A stretch of 64,000 nucleotides of DNA, taken from positions 434,001-498,000 of the forward strand of contig JAIXMP010000010.1 in assembly GCA_025677815.1 (NCBI GenBank), written 5' to 3'. Below, in pieces: positions 12,060 to 25,813 of this stretch (positions within the stretch are counted from its first letter, which is position 1; each line of letters starts with the position of its first letter). This DNA is from Phascolomyces articulosus. Taxonomy: Eukaryota > Mucoromycota > Mucoromycetes > Mucorales > Lichtheimiaceae. The notes under the pieces are model-generated. The model was not told the origin of the DNA, did not search any database, and was given only the letters and a program-made list of their open reading frames with translations. The position numbers and the translations under genes are program-made.

Positions 12060-12849
12060 TTTTGATATTCGTTAAAGAGGAAGTTCCTTATTTCCAAATT
12101 GGTCCTGCAGTTTTGGTTATTCAAAAATCCCGACACACCATTCACTAATAGCATATCTTGAGTGTGCATTATGTAATATACCAATATACAAAAAATAATC
12201 ACTCAGAGAACATCTTTGTAATTATATGGGATAATATATAATGGTTTCTTCAATGAGACAACATATTAAAATGTGTAGCAATATGCTTTGTATGAGCATA
12301 ACTTGGGGGGGTTGAAAATCATTTATCTTTGTTGCTTGTTGCATTATTTATAAAAAAAAAATCAAACGCATCGCCAAATCCTTTTACAATAACTCCAAAC
12401 AACAAAAGATATTTAGATATTTGAACCATACCTCATGATAATGCTAACAATACGTAGTTCGATGGGTTCAGATTATATTATCACTTGTGTTGTTATACAA
12501 TATTCATGCATCAAGATGATGTTTCATAAAAAAAATCATTATAGAACGATAAATATAATAAAAAAACCTTGCTAGTTTCTAATCAATTTCTTTTAATAAT
12601 TATTGTTATTATATCAAAGCATTTATCCATCATTCTCCAGACACGATTTCGGGTTATTATCCTTTATTGCAGCCATGGCAACATAAATTGTTATTTTGCA
12701 TGGAAACTGGTGCTTAGTTACACGAATTTCTGTATATGGATGAGAAGTAGATGGCTTAGCGAACTCTTTTTTGCTAATTTGCTGAGAGGTTCCGACTTTT
12801 TTTTTAACACTTTACATTTACCACCACCACATATATATTATATCAAAAA
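12060..12849. promoter_or_regulatory. Shared eS17/BRX1 intergenic promoter region
   Basis: About 790 bases separate the divergent starts of eS17 (-) and BRX1 (+). Both products serve the ribosome, so joint regulation from this interval is plausible. No element was identified with confidence. An open frame through 12569-12937 is a chance reading overlapping the BRX1 start. Confidence 0.35.
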
Positions 12850-14066
12850 ATGGCCACCGTGTTCAAGACAGCCGAAAAGGCCAAAGGATCGTCCGATAAT
12901 AAAGTTAAAGATAAGCGAATCAACAAGCAACGAGTAATGTTGCTTGCCTCCCGTGGCATTGTATTCCGGTAATATATATTTTCCTTTCTTTTGAAAATGT
13001 TGACAATTGATCTGATCTGATCTAATTGGGTTTTTTTTAATAGTTACCGTCATTTACTTACCGATCTCGAAGGCATTTTACCTCATTCTAAAAAGGATTC
13101 AAAACTCGACACAAAGGACAACTTGTTTGTTTTAAATGAACTTGCCGATCTGAATAACTGTAATAACTGTATCTTTTTCGAAGTACGTAAACGACAAGAT
13201 TTGTACATGTGGATGGCAAAGACACCCAATGGACCCTCTGTTAAATTTCACGTTCAAAACTGTAAGTTTCTTTTTTTTTTTTGTAAAAATATCAACTACG
13301 GCTTATCAATAAAACAAAAAGATATCTAAATAATCTATGTTTATAGTACATACATTGGATGAATTGAAAATGACCGGTAACTGTCTCAAAGGTTCACGCC
13401 ATATCCTCTCATTCGACAAAACATTTGATTCTGCACCCCATTGGCAGTTATTAAAGGAATTGTTATCTCAAGTATTTAACGTTCCCAAAGGATCACGTCG
13501 GTCTAAACCTTTTATTGATCATGTTTTGACTTTCTCTATTGCTGACAACAGAATTTGGTTTAGAAATTATCAGGTAAGAAAGATCGAATGAATTGGATAG
13601 AGCGAGAAGAAAAAGAATATTTTTAAAGATGGGACTTTATTAACAGAGGAACGTTTGATGGGGGATAGATTGTCGAAAAGAACAAAGACAACACACCAGG
13701 CTTCACTACAAAAGATAAGGGCGATGTATCACTTGTTGAAATTGGTCCTCGATTCTGTTTAACGACAATCCGTATATTTGAAGGTTCATTTGGTGGACCT
13801 ACTGTATTTGAAAACCCAGAATTCGTTCATCCTAACTTTGTAAGTAACACCCTACGAGAAAATGGAAGGAGGATAACAAAGGAGAGAAAGAAAGACTCGA
13901 CAACTAATTTAAAATTATTTATTTTAATTAGGTTCGTGCTGCTATGTTGAAGGATAAGAAAGAAAAATACCAAAAACGTCAACATGCTATGGGTGAACGC
14001 AAGGTCAGAATCAAACAATCAGAAGGTCAAGAGTCTGAATTGAGTGACAAGAGAATTTTCCAATAA
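12850..14066 (+). CDS. BRX1: Ribosome biogenesis protein BRX1
   Basis: Five exons, 12850-12968, 13044-13261, 13347-13573, 13669-13839 and 13932-14066, encode 289 residues, close to yeast Brx1 (291). Brx1 is a nucleolar Brix-domain protein needed for early 60S (pre-27S rRNA) assembly. Evidence: RVMLLASRGIVFRYRHLLTD opens the Brix domain. LDELKMTGNCLKGSRHILSF is nearly identical to the family. The second half has GPRFCLTTIRIFEGSFGGP followed by a basic tail. The start ATG follows a T-rich leader and gives a lysine-rich N-terminus as in orthologues. Exon phases close exactly at all four introns. Confidence 0.93.
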
Positions 14067-14907
14067 ACCAAAATAAAATCACGTTTCTTTTTTTCATTTG
14101 CTTTAATTCATTATTTTCTTATATCATGTTGACGTATATTAATGAGGGTGGAGGAATGGAATGAAAAGAGTATATTTACATAAATGAATAACGATTTCAT
14201 ATGGATCATTGTAGGCTATATATATTTTAAAATGTCATTGGATTGATCGATATCTATGAACTTATTTCATAAGAGCTTGCAATTGAATATTAAGCATCAT
14301 CTATTATTTTATATTTATTCATCTCCTTCCTCTAGACAAGAACCTGTGTTTTTACCAATCTTGCTGTCTATAGAATATAAAGTCTCCAAAACTCCAAGTC
14401 GTTCTGATACTTTGTTGTTGCCGGCGATAATCTTCCAGCGGAGTACTAACCATAAATTTATTGGCTAACTTTTTTTCATGTTTACGATTATGCTGTACAA
14501 TAGTGGATTCAGAATTAGAAAAGTATTAACTTGCAGCTTATATAGAAAATGCTATCAGCCAGAACCAAAGAAAATGGCCGCTTTTAATTAACTAGGATAT
14601 ATGACCAGAATGCGTACTTGTTTGTCATGATTTATTGTAAAAAGATCTTTATTTTTTGAATATAATACATTACCTTTTTTAATATTCTATCAGTGAGTAA
14701 TAAATGAGGAATTTATATCACTTGTACATAATAAAACGGGAAAACAATAGCCTTGGCTTTTTTGGGTGTAATGACCCGTTTGCTCTCTTAGTGGCTTAAT
14801 TGAGGGGTAGCGTATTGTAGGTCTAAATAGCATAAACGGCAAACCAGCAACAACTTCCGACCACCCGTATCTTCCTACTATATATACCAAAAAATAATAA
14901 AAAAAGT
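14067..14907. other. Intergenic, BRX1 to tricalbin
   Basis: AT-rich for the first 0.6 kb. From about 14740 the DNA is less AT-rich and forms the tricalbin promoter/leader. No gene recognised. Confidence 0.5.
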
Positions 14908-17900
14908 ATGAGTGAGAACAGCATAAACGGCAATACGGAACCTCAACAACCACAACCACAACGCGAACAACAACTCGAAATGGTTGCTGCCGCCAATGCA
15001 CACATTAAGCAACAAGCTGAAACACCTATACACTCCTTTGACCGAGACGCAAGTCCCGGTGCAAAACGGGAGGAAGCCGAACGTGGCATTCCTAAAGACT
15101 TATTACCGGATTTTCGCAATCTTGGCACCAAACGTGGAGGTTTACACACAGAATTAGGTACGAGTGATGTTGAACAAATCAAACAAGCATTATCAGCAGC
15201 ACAAAAGAAACCCATTGCGCCTGTCAAAACAACGGGTCATAAACGGTTATCCAGTGGAGGACCACGTACACCTCGAACGCCACGTACACCTTCTGGTACC
15301 AGTGGAGCAGCAACAGCAACAGCAACAGATTCACAATCACGTATACCAGAATGGTATCGTGTAGGTTGGACAGCATTCTCAACTCAACCTAACCCTGGTG
15401 GACCTATTCAACTAGCAGCTGCTGAAAACAAATTGGAAGACCCATTGGAAAGGATGGTTTCGTTTCTCTTCTTTAGCAAATGGTGGGGTCAAGGAGGAGC
15501 TATCTTTACCATTGGTGTTATCTTTTGGTCACTAGGCACTTTGGGTGGAGGATTCATTACATTTGGTGTGGGTTGTTTATTTGTACTGACGTATTCACAA
15601 ATAACCCGACAACGTTTTCAACGACTGGCACGCGATGATATTGACCGTGGATTGACGCTATTACAATTTTTGGACCAAGACAAAGAATCGGTTGAATGGT
15701 TGAATAGTTTTTTGCAAAAGTTTTGGGTTATTTTTGAACCTGTCATGAGTGCCTATGTCATTGACAATATTGACACTTATTTGGTGGATTATTTACCTAA
15801 TTTTCTGGACTCAGTACGTTTAAATACGTTTACATTGGGTACAAAGCCCTTCCGTGTGGAAAGTGTTCGTATGCTACAAGAACCAGAATCAGATACTGTG
15901 GTAAATATCTCTCCCTTTTTCGGCCCCTATCATTGATTCTTTTTTTAGCTCGTTTATATAAAATAAAACTGCGTGATACTAATTTATTTTCTTTTCAAAT
16001 ATGGGATGATCCTCATGTATAATTTATTTTAGAGCATGGATTGGAATGTCAGTTTTAAACCAAACGACCTTTCGGATATGACAAAGAAGCAACTTGAGAA
16101 TAAGGTGAATCCTAAAGTCATGCTTACAATTCGATTGGGTAAAGGTATGGTAGGTGCTGGTATTCCTGTCCTTGTTGAAGATATGAGTTTTCAAGGTGCC
16201 ATGCGCATTAAACTCAAGTTTATGAGTAAATTCCCACACGTAAGAATGGTGGAAGCTTGCTTTTTGAAAAAGCCTGATTTTGATTATGTGCTTAAGCCCA
16301 TTGGTGGTGAAACATTTGGGTTTGATGTTAACAATGTAAGTTCGCCCCTTCTATTTATTACGGCCTGGTTTTTTTTTTGAATTGTAGTCTCTTTGGGTCT
16401 AAAATATACAAATCAACTCATTTTAATGAATAGATTCCTGGTCTACAAAGTATCGTTCGTGATCAAGTCCACGCCATTCTTGGACCTATGATGTATTATC
16501 CTAATGTATTTTCGTTTGATGTTGAAAAGTTCTTTTCTGGAGAATTGGATATCAGTAAGTCGTACACTGTGTAACTCAATTTTTTTAAGATTGCTTATAT
16601 TTACATTTACAAACATTTCAATTATGCAGCACAAGCCAATGGTGTCCTTGCTGTCACTGTTTATTCGACTACAACAATTAATACGCGTGATATCTCTGGA
16701 CAAGTCAATCCTTATATTCGATTTTATTTGGATAAAGCGCAAGAATTGGGTCGTACATCTGTACAAGAAAATACGTTGGATCCTCGTTGGAATGAGACTC
16801 ACTTTTTGATGTTGAATAACTTGACATCCATGTTATCACTTGAATTACGAAATCAATCTACGGGTAGTAAGGATCGACGTATTGCTCGTGCTCATTTTGA
16901 TCTCAAAGAGCTTGAAAATGATGAAGATCATAGTCTTGAGGATGCGTAAGTCTTTTTTTCGCTGTTACATAAATTAGTGAACGGATGTGTTTATTTTGCT
17001 TTTTTTGATTGATAGACTAAAAAATAAATTTACAGGGACCTTGATTTGCGCCATAATGGCAAACCTATTGGTCAAATTAAAGTGGATATGCGTTATATGC
17101 CTGTTTCAAAACCTATTCCAAGAGATGATGGCACAGTTGAACCTGCGGCAGAATCTAGTAAGTTTTTAAGAACACTCATAATATAGCTATCTTGGGAAAA
17201 CGATGGAGCACGATAAATTCTAATGTATCTACTTTTTTTTGTTTTTTTTATCAGATTCTGGTATTTTGAGATTCACTGTCCATGAATGTCGAAAACTTGG
17301 TTCAGCTCGCTTGAATCCATATGTTCGTGTCATGATAAATGGAGCAGAACGAATTCATACACCTATCTTTAAACGAAATCCTAATCCAAAGTTTGAACGT
17401 TCGGGTGAAGTGGTAGTACTTGATCAAACAGCGGTATTTATTCGTGTTGAAGTCAAAGACAGTATCAGTCTTGCAGAGGATCCAGTCATTGGTGTATGGC
17501 GTAATTATCTTGTGACCATGATTCAAGATTTGGATAATGCCACGGACGGTTGGTGGGATCTTGCTTTGGATAATGGTGATAAAGCTCAAGGACGTATTCG
17601 ATTAGGATTCCAATGGAAACCTGTTGTCATGACAGGTCTTTCTGATGCTATGGGTGGCCATGGGTTATACAGTACGAAACTGTTTTTTATCTGTTTACAT
17701 CGAGGAGGGTGTGAGTTTTGTTTAAATGCTAATGATATAAATATATGAATAGTGCCTCCCATTGGTGTTGTTCGAATCACATTTTGGCGAGCTCGTGATC
17801 TCAAGAATGTGGATGGTGTTGCAGGAAAATCAGATCCTTATGTACGTGTATTATCTGGATCACAAATCCGTACACGAACAGAAGTCATTGATAACAATTT

Positions 17901-19659
17901 GGATCCTGAATGGGGTGAAACACAATATATACCTGTTCATTCCAACAAAGAAGATCTCAAACTGGAAGTGATGGATTGGAATGCAAAAACAAAGGATAAA
18001 TCACTTGGTTTTACAACATTAAAAATGCGTGATCTTGTAAAACAATGTACTGGAAATCAAGAGAATAATCCAGACAAGTGGTATGATTACGTTGGTAAAC
18101 CTGTTGACCAGTAAGTTATCGTCTTAAGATGTATATATATTAGTATTAGGAAGAAATATCTAATAATAGGATTATTCTATACAGATGGGTAGCATTAAAG
18201 TCATCCGATCGTAGTCCTGCCAAGGGTGAATTGCAATACAAAGCAGAATTTTATCCTACATTGGCATTACCCCAGATTGAAGAAATCGAAGAAGATCAAG
18301 TTGAACAAGGAGAAGAAGGAGAGGAAAAGGAAAATGGCACAGTTGAAGCAACAACGCGGCACATTCCTGAATCACCGACGCATGATCTACATGGTGTTCC
18401 GATCCGTTATACGCCCGATGATATTGTTGACCTTTCCGTTTACAATACCGGTGTATTAACCGTCAAGATCCATGAAGTCAAAATGCCTACCGTTAGTCAT
18501 GCTTATTGTCAACTCTTGATTGATGCATTGATGCCTCAATTCCACACTCAGAAACTCAAAGGTCGTACTTTGACATTTAACGAGACAGGTGATGCCTTTG
18601 TCAAGGAAGCTGATTTTTCACGTGTAGCCATCGAAATCAAACCAGCTGATGCTGATGAAAAGGATGATATGAAACTTGGGTACTGGGTGGATAAAGTGGC
18701 GAGCATTGTTCGTCGTATTCAAACCAATCAACGTAATGGTGTTGACGATGAAGAAGGTCAATGGTATCCATTACTTGGTACAGCTTTACCTGATGCTTGG
18801 ATCCGTCTCAGTTTTGATTATACCCCTCTTGTCAACTTTACTCTCAATCCAGATGAAAGTTTAGATAATCAAGGACAATTGACAGTGACATTGTTGGATG
18901 CAAAAGATTTGATGGCAGCTGATAAATCAGGAACCAGTGATCCTTATGTTGTATTTACAGTGAATGGTGATCGTGTTCATAAGAGTGCTACTATTAAAAA
19001 GACATTAAATCCATCATGGAAAAATGAAACATTTACAGTGCCGATCGTAAGTATTTAACGTTTTTGGGGTATTCTGGGTTTGGGTAGAGGTCTGTGGTCT
19101 GTGGTCTGTGGTTGTTTTGTTTTATGTGTTGTGTGTGAAAAAAAATGACGATGATGATATCTAAAAAAAGAAATTATTTTTGTGTGTAACATTCACTTAG
19201 CAATCACGGGTCACAGCAAGTTTTAGAATTGAAGTATTTGACTGGAATCAATTCCTTGGCGATGAACCTCTTGGTTCTGGTGGTATTTCTATCCGTGGTG
19301 ATTTTGTTGAAAGTTTTGTTGCTAAACAAGTCAAAATTCCTTTGGATGGTGTTGCTGGTGTCACTGGTTATGTTCGTGTCCGGTTCTTATGGCAACCTCA
19401 ATTACTTATCCGAAAGAAAACACATACTTCTATTCTTGGTACAACAAGCGTGAATATGAATACATCTGCAACAGCAACAAACAGCAACATGTTGTCTCCT
19501 ACATCTGCAGCCAACATGCGATCTCCTACTCTACGGCCTCAAGGACCATCCTCATCACTTACACCTCCAACCATCACTCGGTCATCTACATTGACTCCTG
19601 CTTCATCTGTAACATCCATCTCTACACCACCATCAACGGTGGGAGTTACGCCACCACGC

Positions 19660-19693
<34 letters not shown>

Positions 19694-20326
19694 TGAATAA
19701 TATGAATAATGGCACTAATGCAAGTACCACGAGTTCGCATGTCCGATCTCCCTCACAAGCCTCATCTGTTTTATCTGTACAGGATCGAAGGAGCATTGAT
19801 ACCATGTCAATGAATGATGATGGTTTACAACATGGTGATGGTACATCCACGGGTATGGATGGAATGTTGACGATAAAGATAATTGAAGCACGTAATTTGC
19901 GGGGAGTAGATCGCACTGGGACGAGTGATCCGTTTGTCCGACTACGTGTGGGAAAGAAACAAGTCTATAAAACAAAGCATATTAAGAAAACACTCACGCC
20001 TCAATGGTAAAAATATATAACTTGATACTTCTCACACACGTATATATTTCATCTCGTATGATGTTGGCGACATTAATAATCAATTTAACTTTTTAATAAA
20101 TAGGAATGATACGTTTCAATGTTCTGTTTCTTCCCAACCAACACCTATCAATATCAAGGTAAAAGATTATAATCGATTTAGTACTTCTGTTGAACTAGGA
20201 ACTTGTCAATGGAATGTATGGGATCTATTACAACCTCAAAATCAAGTAATGAGTTTCGATGAATGGTTACCGCTTTATCCAAAAGGACAAGGAGAAATTC
20301 ATATCAGAATTGATTTTTCAAGATGA
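14908..20326 (+). CDS. Tricalbin / extended synaptotagmin (SMP + six C2)
   Basis: Ten exons: 14908-15900, 16033-16335, 16434-16554, 16630-16945, 17036-17157, 17255-17671, 17753-18110, 18185-19046, 19201-20006, 20104-20326. They give 1506 residues. Fungal tricalbins tether cortical ER to the plasma membrane and transfer lipids. Order: basic, TP-rich N-terminus; hydrophobic hairpin (about residues 190-225, IGVIFWSLGTLGGGFITFG); SMP lipid-transfer domain (about 245-460); then C2-like units starting near residues 475, 620, 758, 960, 1100 and 1383. Units 3, 5 and 6 have the aspartates expected for calcium (GKSDPYV, GTSDPYV, GTSDPFV). Units 2 and 4 lack them. A serine/threonine/asparagine-rich linker with an AAT-encoded poly-Asn run (19661-19693) precedes the last C2. 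Yeast Tcb1-3 are 1186-1545 residues. Confidence 0.93.
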
Positions 20327-21240
20327 ATAAAATAACGTTTTTTATGATTTTAATCTCCAATTATAATTAACAAAAAAAGGGGAGCCATTGAAATAATTGC
20401 TTCATAAAACCCAAGTTTCCCATTTGTTCACGGAGATACTTGACTATCCGATTTTATTTATACTAAGGTTTGGCTATCCGACATAAACGCCTCAAAAACC
20501 CCTCCCCTCATTCAAAAAAAATAAATAAAAAGGTCATCTTTTATGATTGGACATTGTCAATGAACAACTCCCATTCAAGTTATAGAAAAACCTTGTTTTT
20601 ACTATTCTATCATAAAAATATAAAATAAAGAGGTAGAATAATATATATTAAGGTACAGAGTGGTGAAGAGGGAACCTGACCATAAATAAATGATTCGGAT
20701 CAATAAGCTCCGAATAGTAGCATAGTAACGCATTAGAAGAAGAAAAAAAAAAGAGGCTGTTTGAGTTGGAGAACAGAACTAAACCTTCTTCTTTTCCACT
20801 TTTTCTCTCCCCCAATTCAAAGAAACAATTGTTGTTTTAATTTATTGTTGTTGTTTTTTTTATTAATCGCATTTCCCTTCTGTAATTTCTATTTTCGATC
20901 ACTATTAAATATACCCTTTTTCTTACCTATTGAAAGAAAAACCCTAGTACCTGTCAAAAGCATATATAAAGCTGTACACACATACATATATACACACACA
21001 AACACACTCACACTCACACTCACACTCAAAAGAAAAGAACAAGCCTTTTTTTATTATTTTTAATACATACCTTAAACTACATTGATATTTACACGCCACG
21101 TTTCTCTTACTTTTTAAAGAATAATAATGAGTAAGTTTCCATGACCCGAGGTTCCGGAAGAACAAGGAAAACATTGAACCAAGAAAAAAAAAAGAAAACT
21201 AATGAAGAGTAAAAAATAAAACACCATTTTCAAAAAAAAA
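20327..21240. other. Intergenic, tricalbin to PHD gene
   Basis: AT-rich, with a short CA-type repeat near 20985-21030 and a CT-rich tract around 20780-20880. This is probably the promoter and leader of the PHD gene. No gene recognised. Confidence 0.5.
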
Positions 21241-23235
21241 ATGGTTCATATAGCACCATCGCGCCGAAGTGGACGTACTCAAACTGCTAATGCAAGAAAA
21301 CCAACCACACGATCTGGAACAATGACACAACGTCATGACACATTACCTTCTTCACCTCGTCAAACACGAACCGATAAGATAGTACAAGAAGAGGAGGAGG
21401 AGGAAGACGAAGAAGAGGAAGAGGAAGACGATGAAGAAGAAGAGGAAGATGATGAAGAAAGTTCAGATAGTGCTTCTGTCACTCGCTGTTTATGTGGTGA
21501 ACAACGTAAGTTAGCATCATCCTATCTTTTTCTTTTTATACGCGTGACCCTATATATCAATAGACTTATAGATTGTTTCTTTTTTTTGTTTGCAATAGAT
21601 AATTTGGGATTGATGGTTCAGTGCGACAAATGTGAAGTATGGCAACATTGTGATTGTGTTGGGTTGACAGAACGAGATTTACCTGACCTTTATTACTGCG
21701 ATCATTGTCAACCAAATAATCATGTTTTATACAAAACGAATGGAAGGTAAAAGAAAAAAGGGGTGTGCGCAGCATACAGAAGAAAAAAATGAGGTGGTGT
21801 TTTCCTTATCTAAAACTGGATCTGGTTTTCTCATAGAATGAAACGAGCATATAATCCACACGGGTGCGACAAAAATGAAGATAATCAATGTATGTTTTTT
21901 TTTAAAAAAAAAAAAAAGAGATGAGCGGAAAAGAGTCACTGACATATATGGAGAATGCATGGATTGTTTGGATGACTTATCTTTTATATAAACGTATGTA
22001 TTTGTATATATTTTCAACCAGTAGTAAATAATAATGGGACACCAGAAAAACAAGATGAACCCGAAGCTCGTGCAACCAAGCGACGGAAACGGGAAATCAA
22101 TGGTACCCGAAAAACAACATCCAACAATCATTATCAACATAATAATAAACCTATCTCATCTCGACGGCAACCGACCACAGCTACACCCATGGCAACACGT
22201 ACACAAAAAAATGGTGTTGTTGAAAAACATGAAGAAGAATGTACAGATAGTAACACTATGCATGATCAAAATAATTCCCATCCAACATCCCCTGATCAAA
22301 AAAGTGAAGAACAGTTTCAACAACATCACCCATCACCACCACCATCACAGCCTTTAGCATCCTCATCGTCACAACAACATGTAACACCTCCAAAAAGAAC
22401 CCGTAGAAAGAGTGGAGATGATAATAACCAAGTAGCATCCCCTCTTTCTGAAGAACCATTACCATCACCACCTGTCTCTCGCGGTCGCAAACAAGCCAAA
22501 TCGGGAGGACGACGGAATATTCATCAGCACGGATCACCACAGCGGCAAACGAATGGAAGACACAAAGAATCACCGAGAGCCACTACTCCGCTCGTGAGCT
22601 CAGATGATGCATCAGGAAACAACAATAATGGAAATGGTGCTTCAAATGGTGCTACTTCTGCATCAACACCTACTCCACAGCTCTATTGGGATGAAGAAGG
22701 TTTACCTGCAAGAGAATCTTCGCCTCCTGCCAAAGTCAAATATCCAAGTCCAAGAATGTCGATTGCTGATATGAATAAACGAGCAAAACAAATCATGGAT
22801 TACGTGAATAAAATGCATGTGGATCTTGTTAAAAAACGACCTGAACCACATCCTTCAACTACTTCTTCTCCTCAGCAAGAGCAACAACAACAACCTAAAC
22901 CTGATCATATAAAGCGACAACGTACACGTTCAGATTCCACGTCTTCTTCCTCTTCATCATTAAGTAGTGCATCCACATTACCATTATTAGAAGATGATGA
23001 ACATCATCCAAATAATCAACAACAAAAATATCCATCCTCTTTAGGCTCCATTACAAGTCCAACCACACCTATTCCAGTAGTGACAGTTCAGCAACCTGAA
23101 ACCACTTTGGATATGATGAACCGTATCACTCATGATTTGATTCAATTTCAGAAAAAATTCGGTAGCTCCATTGTTGCTTCATCAAATGCTGCGATGGTGT
23201 CATCTCCTCGTGCCAAAAAACTTTGTCGTCATTAA
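21241..23235 (+). CDS. PHD-finger protein, Cti6-like
   Basis: Exons 21241-21505, 21599-21746, 21837-21889 and 22022-23235 give 559 residues. After a basic N-terminus and a long Glu/Asp stretch (about residues 50-78) comes a C4HC3 PHD finger. It contains [25 protein letters not shown] and LYYCDHCQP. The zinc finger best fits Cti6, a subunit of the Rpd3L histone deacetylase complex that reads methylated histone H3K4. The rest is low-complexity (His, Gln, Ser, Pro) with basic patches ([16 protein letters not shown]) that look like nuclear signals. A predicted alpha-helical segment precedes the C-terminus ([18 protein letters not shown]). The second half is one long exon. Other PHD proteins are possible, but the acidic run followed by this finger is typical of Cti6. 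Confidence 0.8.
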
Positions 23236-25786
23236 ATGAAAAAAAAGCCACATACACCTCCTATACTGTTTCATCTTCTTTTATATAATACAATATACCT
23301 TTGTTATCTCATTTCTTTTTACACATCATCAACAACAACAACAACAGCCATCACAGTTTCAACAATTTCTGTTCTTTTATTATACACTTACTATTACACT
23401 TTGCACTCTTCTATATTATACAAGTATTATATATATACGATTGATATATATATATATATATATTAAAACATACATCCACACCCATTAAGTATACACATAT
23501 ACAACATATTCTGTAAAAAAAAAGTCTTTTGTTTCAAATTCAACCTTGTTTCTTTTATCCAGAGTAAATAACCATCCTGTTTAATTTTTTTTACCTTCAA
23601 TACACAACTCATTCACCATATCCCGAGCAAACGGAAGATTCAATATATTTAATTTTTGTTGTTGAAAAAAGAAGTTCTGGCCACACTCAAAATATGACCA
23701 ATGTAATTATTAATTATAAAAAAAGAAAATATATAAGGGAGAGAGAGAGAGAGAGAGAGAAGGAGGGAGGGAGTACAAGTGTTTATTTGCCAAGAAACAG
23801 CTTACATTGGTTTATAAGGTTAATATATTGTAAGTTTATTATGAAACTAAAATATTATATATCAATTAGTCTTAACCATGTCAAGTTAAGTTTCTACGTT
23901 TATGTTGTGTGATACAACATTTTTTCAACCTATAAAATGCGAGAAGTATCTTTCTTTCCCGCTTTAATAATTTATATTACGTAGTTCTATGCTTCACGCC
24001 ACATGTTGATCGTATATTATATAGATCTCCGTATTACCCGCCACCTTTTTATTCTTTTTTGGATGGGATGTGATTTTAGTACGTATTACAGTTAAGTCCT
24101 GGATAATGGGGGGAGAAGGAGATATGTATTTGTATAAAACGTAATAGAATAAAAAGGATAGCGGTTGGAATGAAATACGCGTTATGAAATCATTATATTT
24201 TAAATACGCTATAAAATGTAGAAATTTTCTCTTAATTATTTAATTAAATAAATATCAACAGAACTCTGTTAAGCTCTTTTTTTTATTATGTATTAGCAAT
24301 GTGTATGTGAACTTCAATCTAATTTCTCAATATAAAAAGTCTAGGAAAATATCATCATCATCAGTAGTTTATATATAAAAATATTCATTACTTGTTCATC
24401 TAAATACTATATACAGATGGTATGAATATATATTTCATCTCTTTTTTTTTTCGGCTGAACGCTACAGACACACAGGTAAACATAATTACACATCTTGATT
24501 TGTCTCGGAAAAAAGAAATTGCAGAGTATGAATTGTTGTGTTATATTTTTATACCGTAGGTACTCCATGTGGCAACTTTTATGCCATTATTATCATTGTT
24601 TCCGAATGATTGTCATTCCATCATGGGCGGTTTAGAAACCGCAAAAACATATAAGGCAAAAAGCATTTGGTTCTATATTTAACCCATTATTTTATAGCAT
24701 CACTATCATATCCACTCGACATCATCGTTCTTTTTTGATATATTTATATACCATGACGATGAGGAAGAAGGAAAATGAAGATGACGATCATTAATAATCA
24801 GGTATTTTATTAAGCGATTTATTTCTAATAATATAATGGATGATGATGTGAGATCATGAAAAAGTAATCGAGTCATATTTGGTTCTCTAAATATTCTTTA
24901 TATAAAATATACTCAATGCTATTTATTATAAATCTGAATTTTCTATTCTCTCCTTCTTTACACTATATAATAATAGGGTGAGTGTAGTAAATCATATAAA
25001 TAATATATTATAAAGGAGGTACACTGAAGAAGATGAATAAAAAAAAAACTAAATTTGGATTATTTTTCTTGATTCGTTTATTATTATTAGACTAAAATAC
25101 TAATAGTGCTAATGATAATAATAGTCAGGGTTCTTCATTCTCCTTCTTGAAAATTGACAGGTAAACAATTTTTATGTTGTAATAGTTTACATAATATCTT
25201 TAAGGAGATTATTAATTGCTTCATAGATAGCGTCTGTTCATTCTAGTAAATTAAAACAAGGAGAAAGTGAGAAACAGGCATTACATAGTTGTTTACTTTA
25301 TGAAGAGACTAATTCTCCTTTCTTCTTAAAAATTATAGTGCAAAATATAACAAGTTTCAACAGCAACATGTCTGTTAACTATGGGCTTTATTTTGATGTT
25401 ATATTATGGTCGAGGCATGGTGATAATAATTGTTGTTAAATTTAGAAGCAACTGATGCAACAAATAATGGTTCAACATCCGAAACTTATTCTCCATTCAT
25501 ACTACAGCAAAAGCAGCCATCTAGATAATAACGATTAGCCATCGCCTTTTATAATATATTATAATGGAACAGATGATTTCTGTATAACCATTAGGTCCCA
25601 TGTTTTTTTTTGTACTTGCTAATAATAGTTTGATTGATGTCTCTTGAGATGATAATTTAGAATAATAAAAAGATATCGTTGATTGTAAAAGAACAGATTG
25701 AGCAAATAGTGTTATTTTCTATAAAACGATTCATTGTGCCAAGAACAAATGGCCATTATTTTCTATAGCGAGACCAGTTATTAAAC

Positions 25787-25813
25787 ATATATATATATAT
25801 ATATATATATATA
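25787..25813. repeat. TA microsatellite
   Basis: Run of alternating A and T in the gene-poor interval, of no evident function. Confidence 0.85.
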
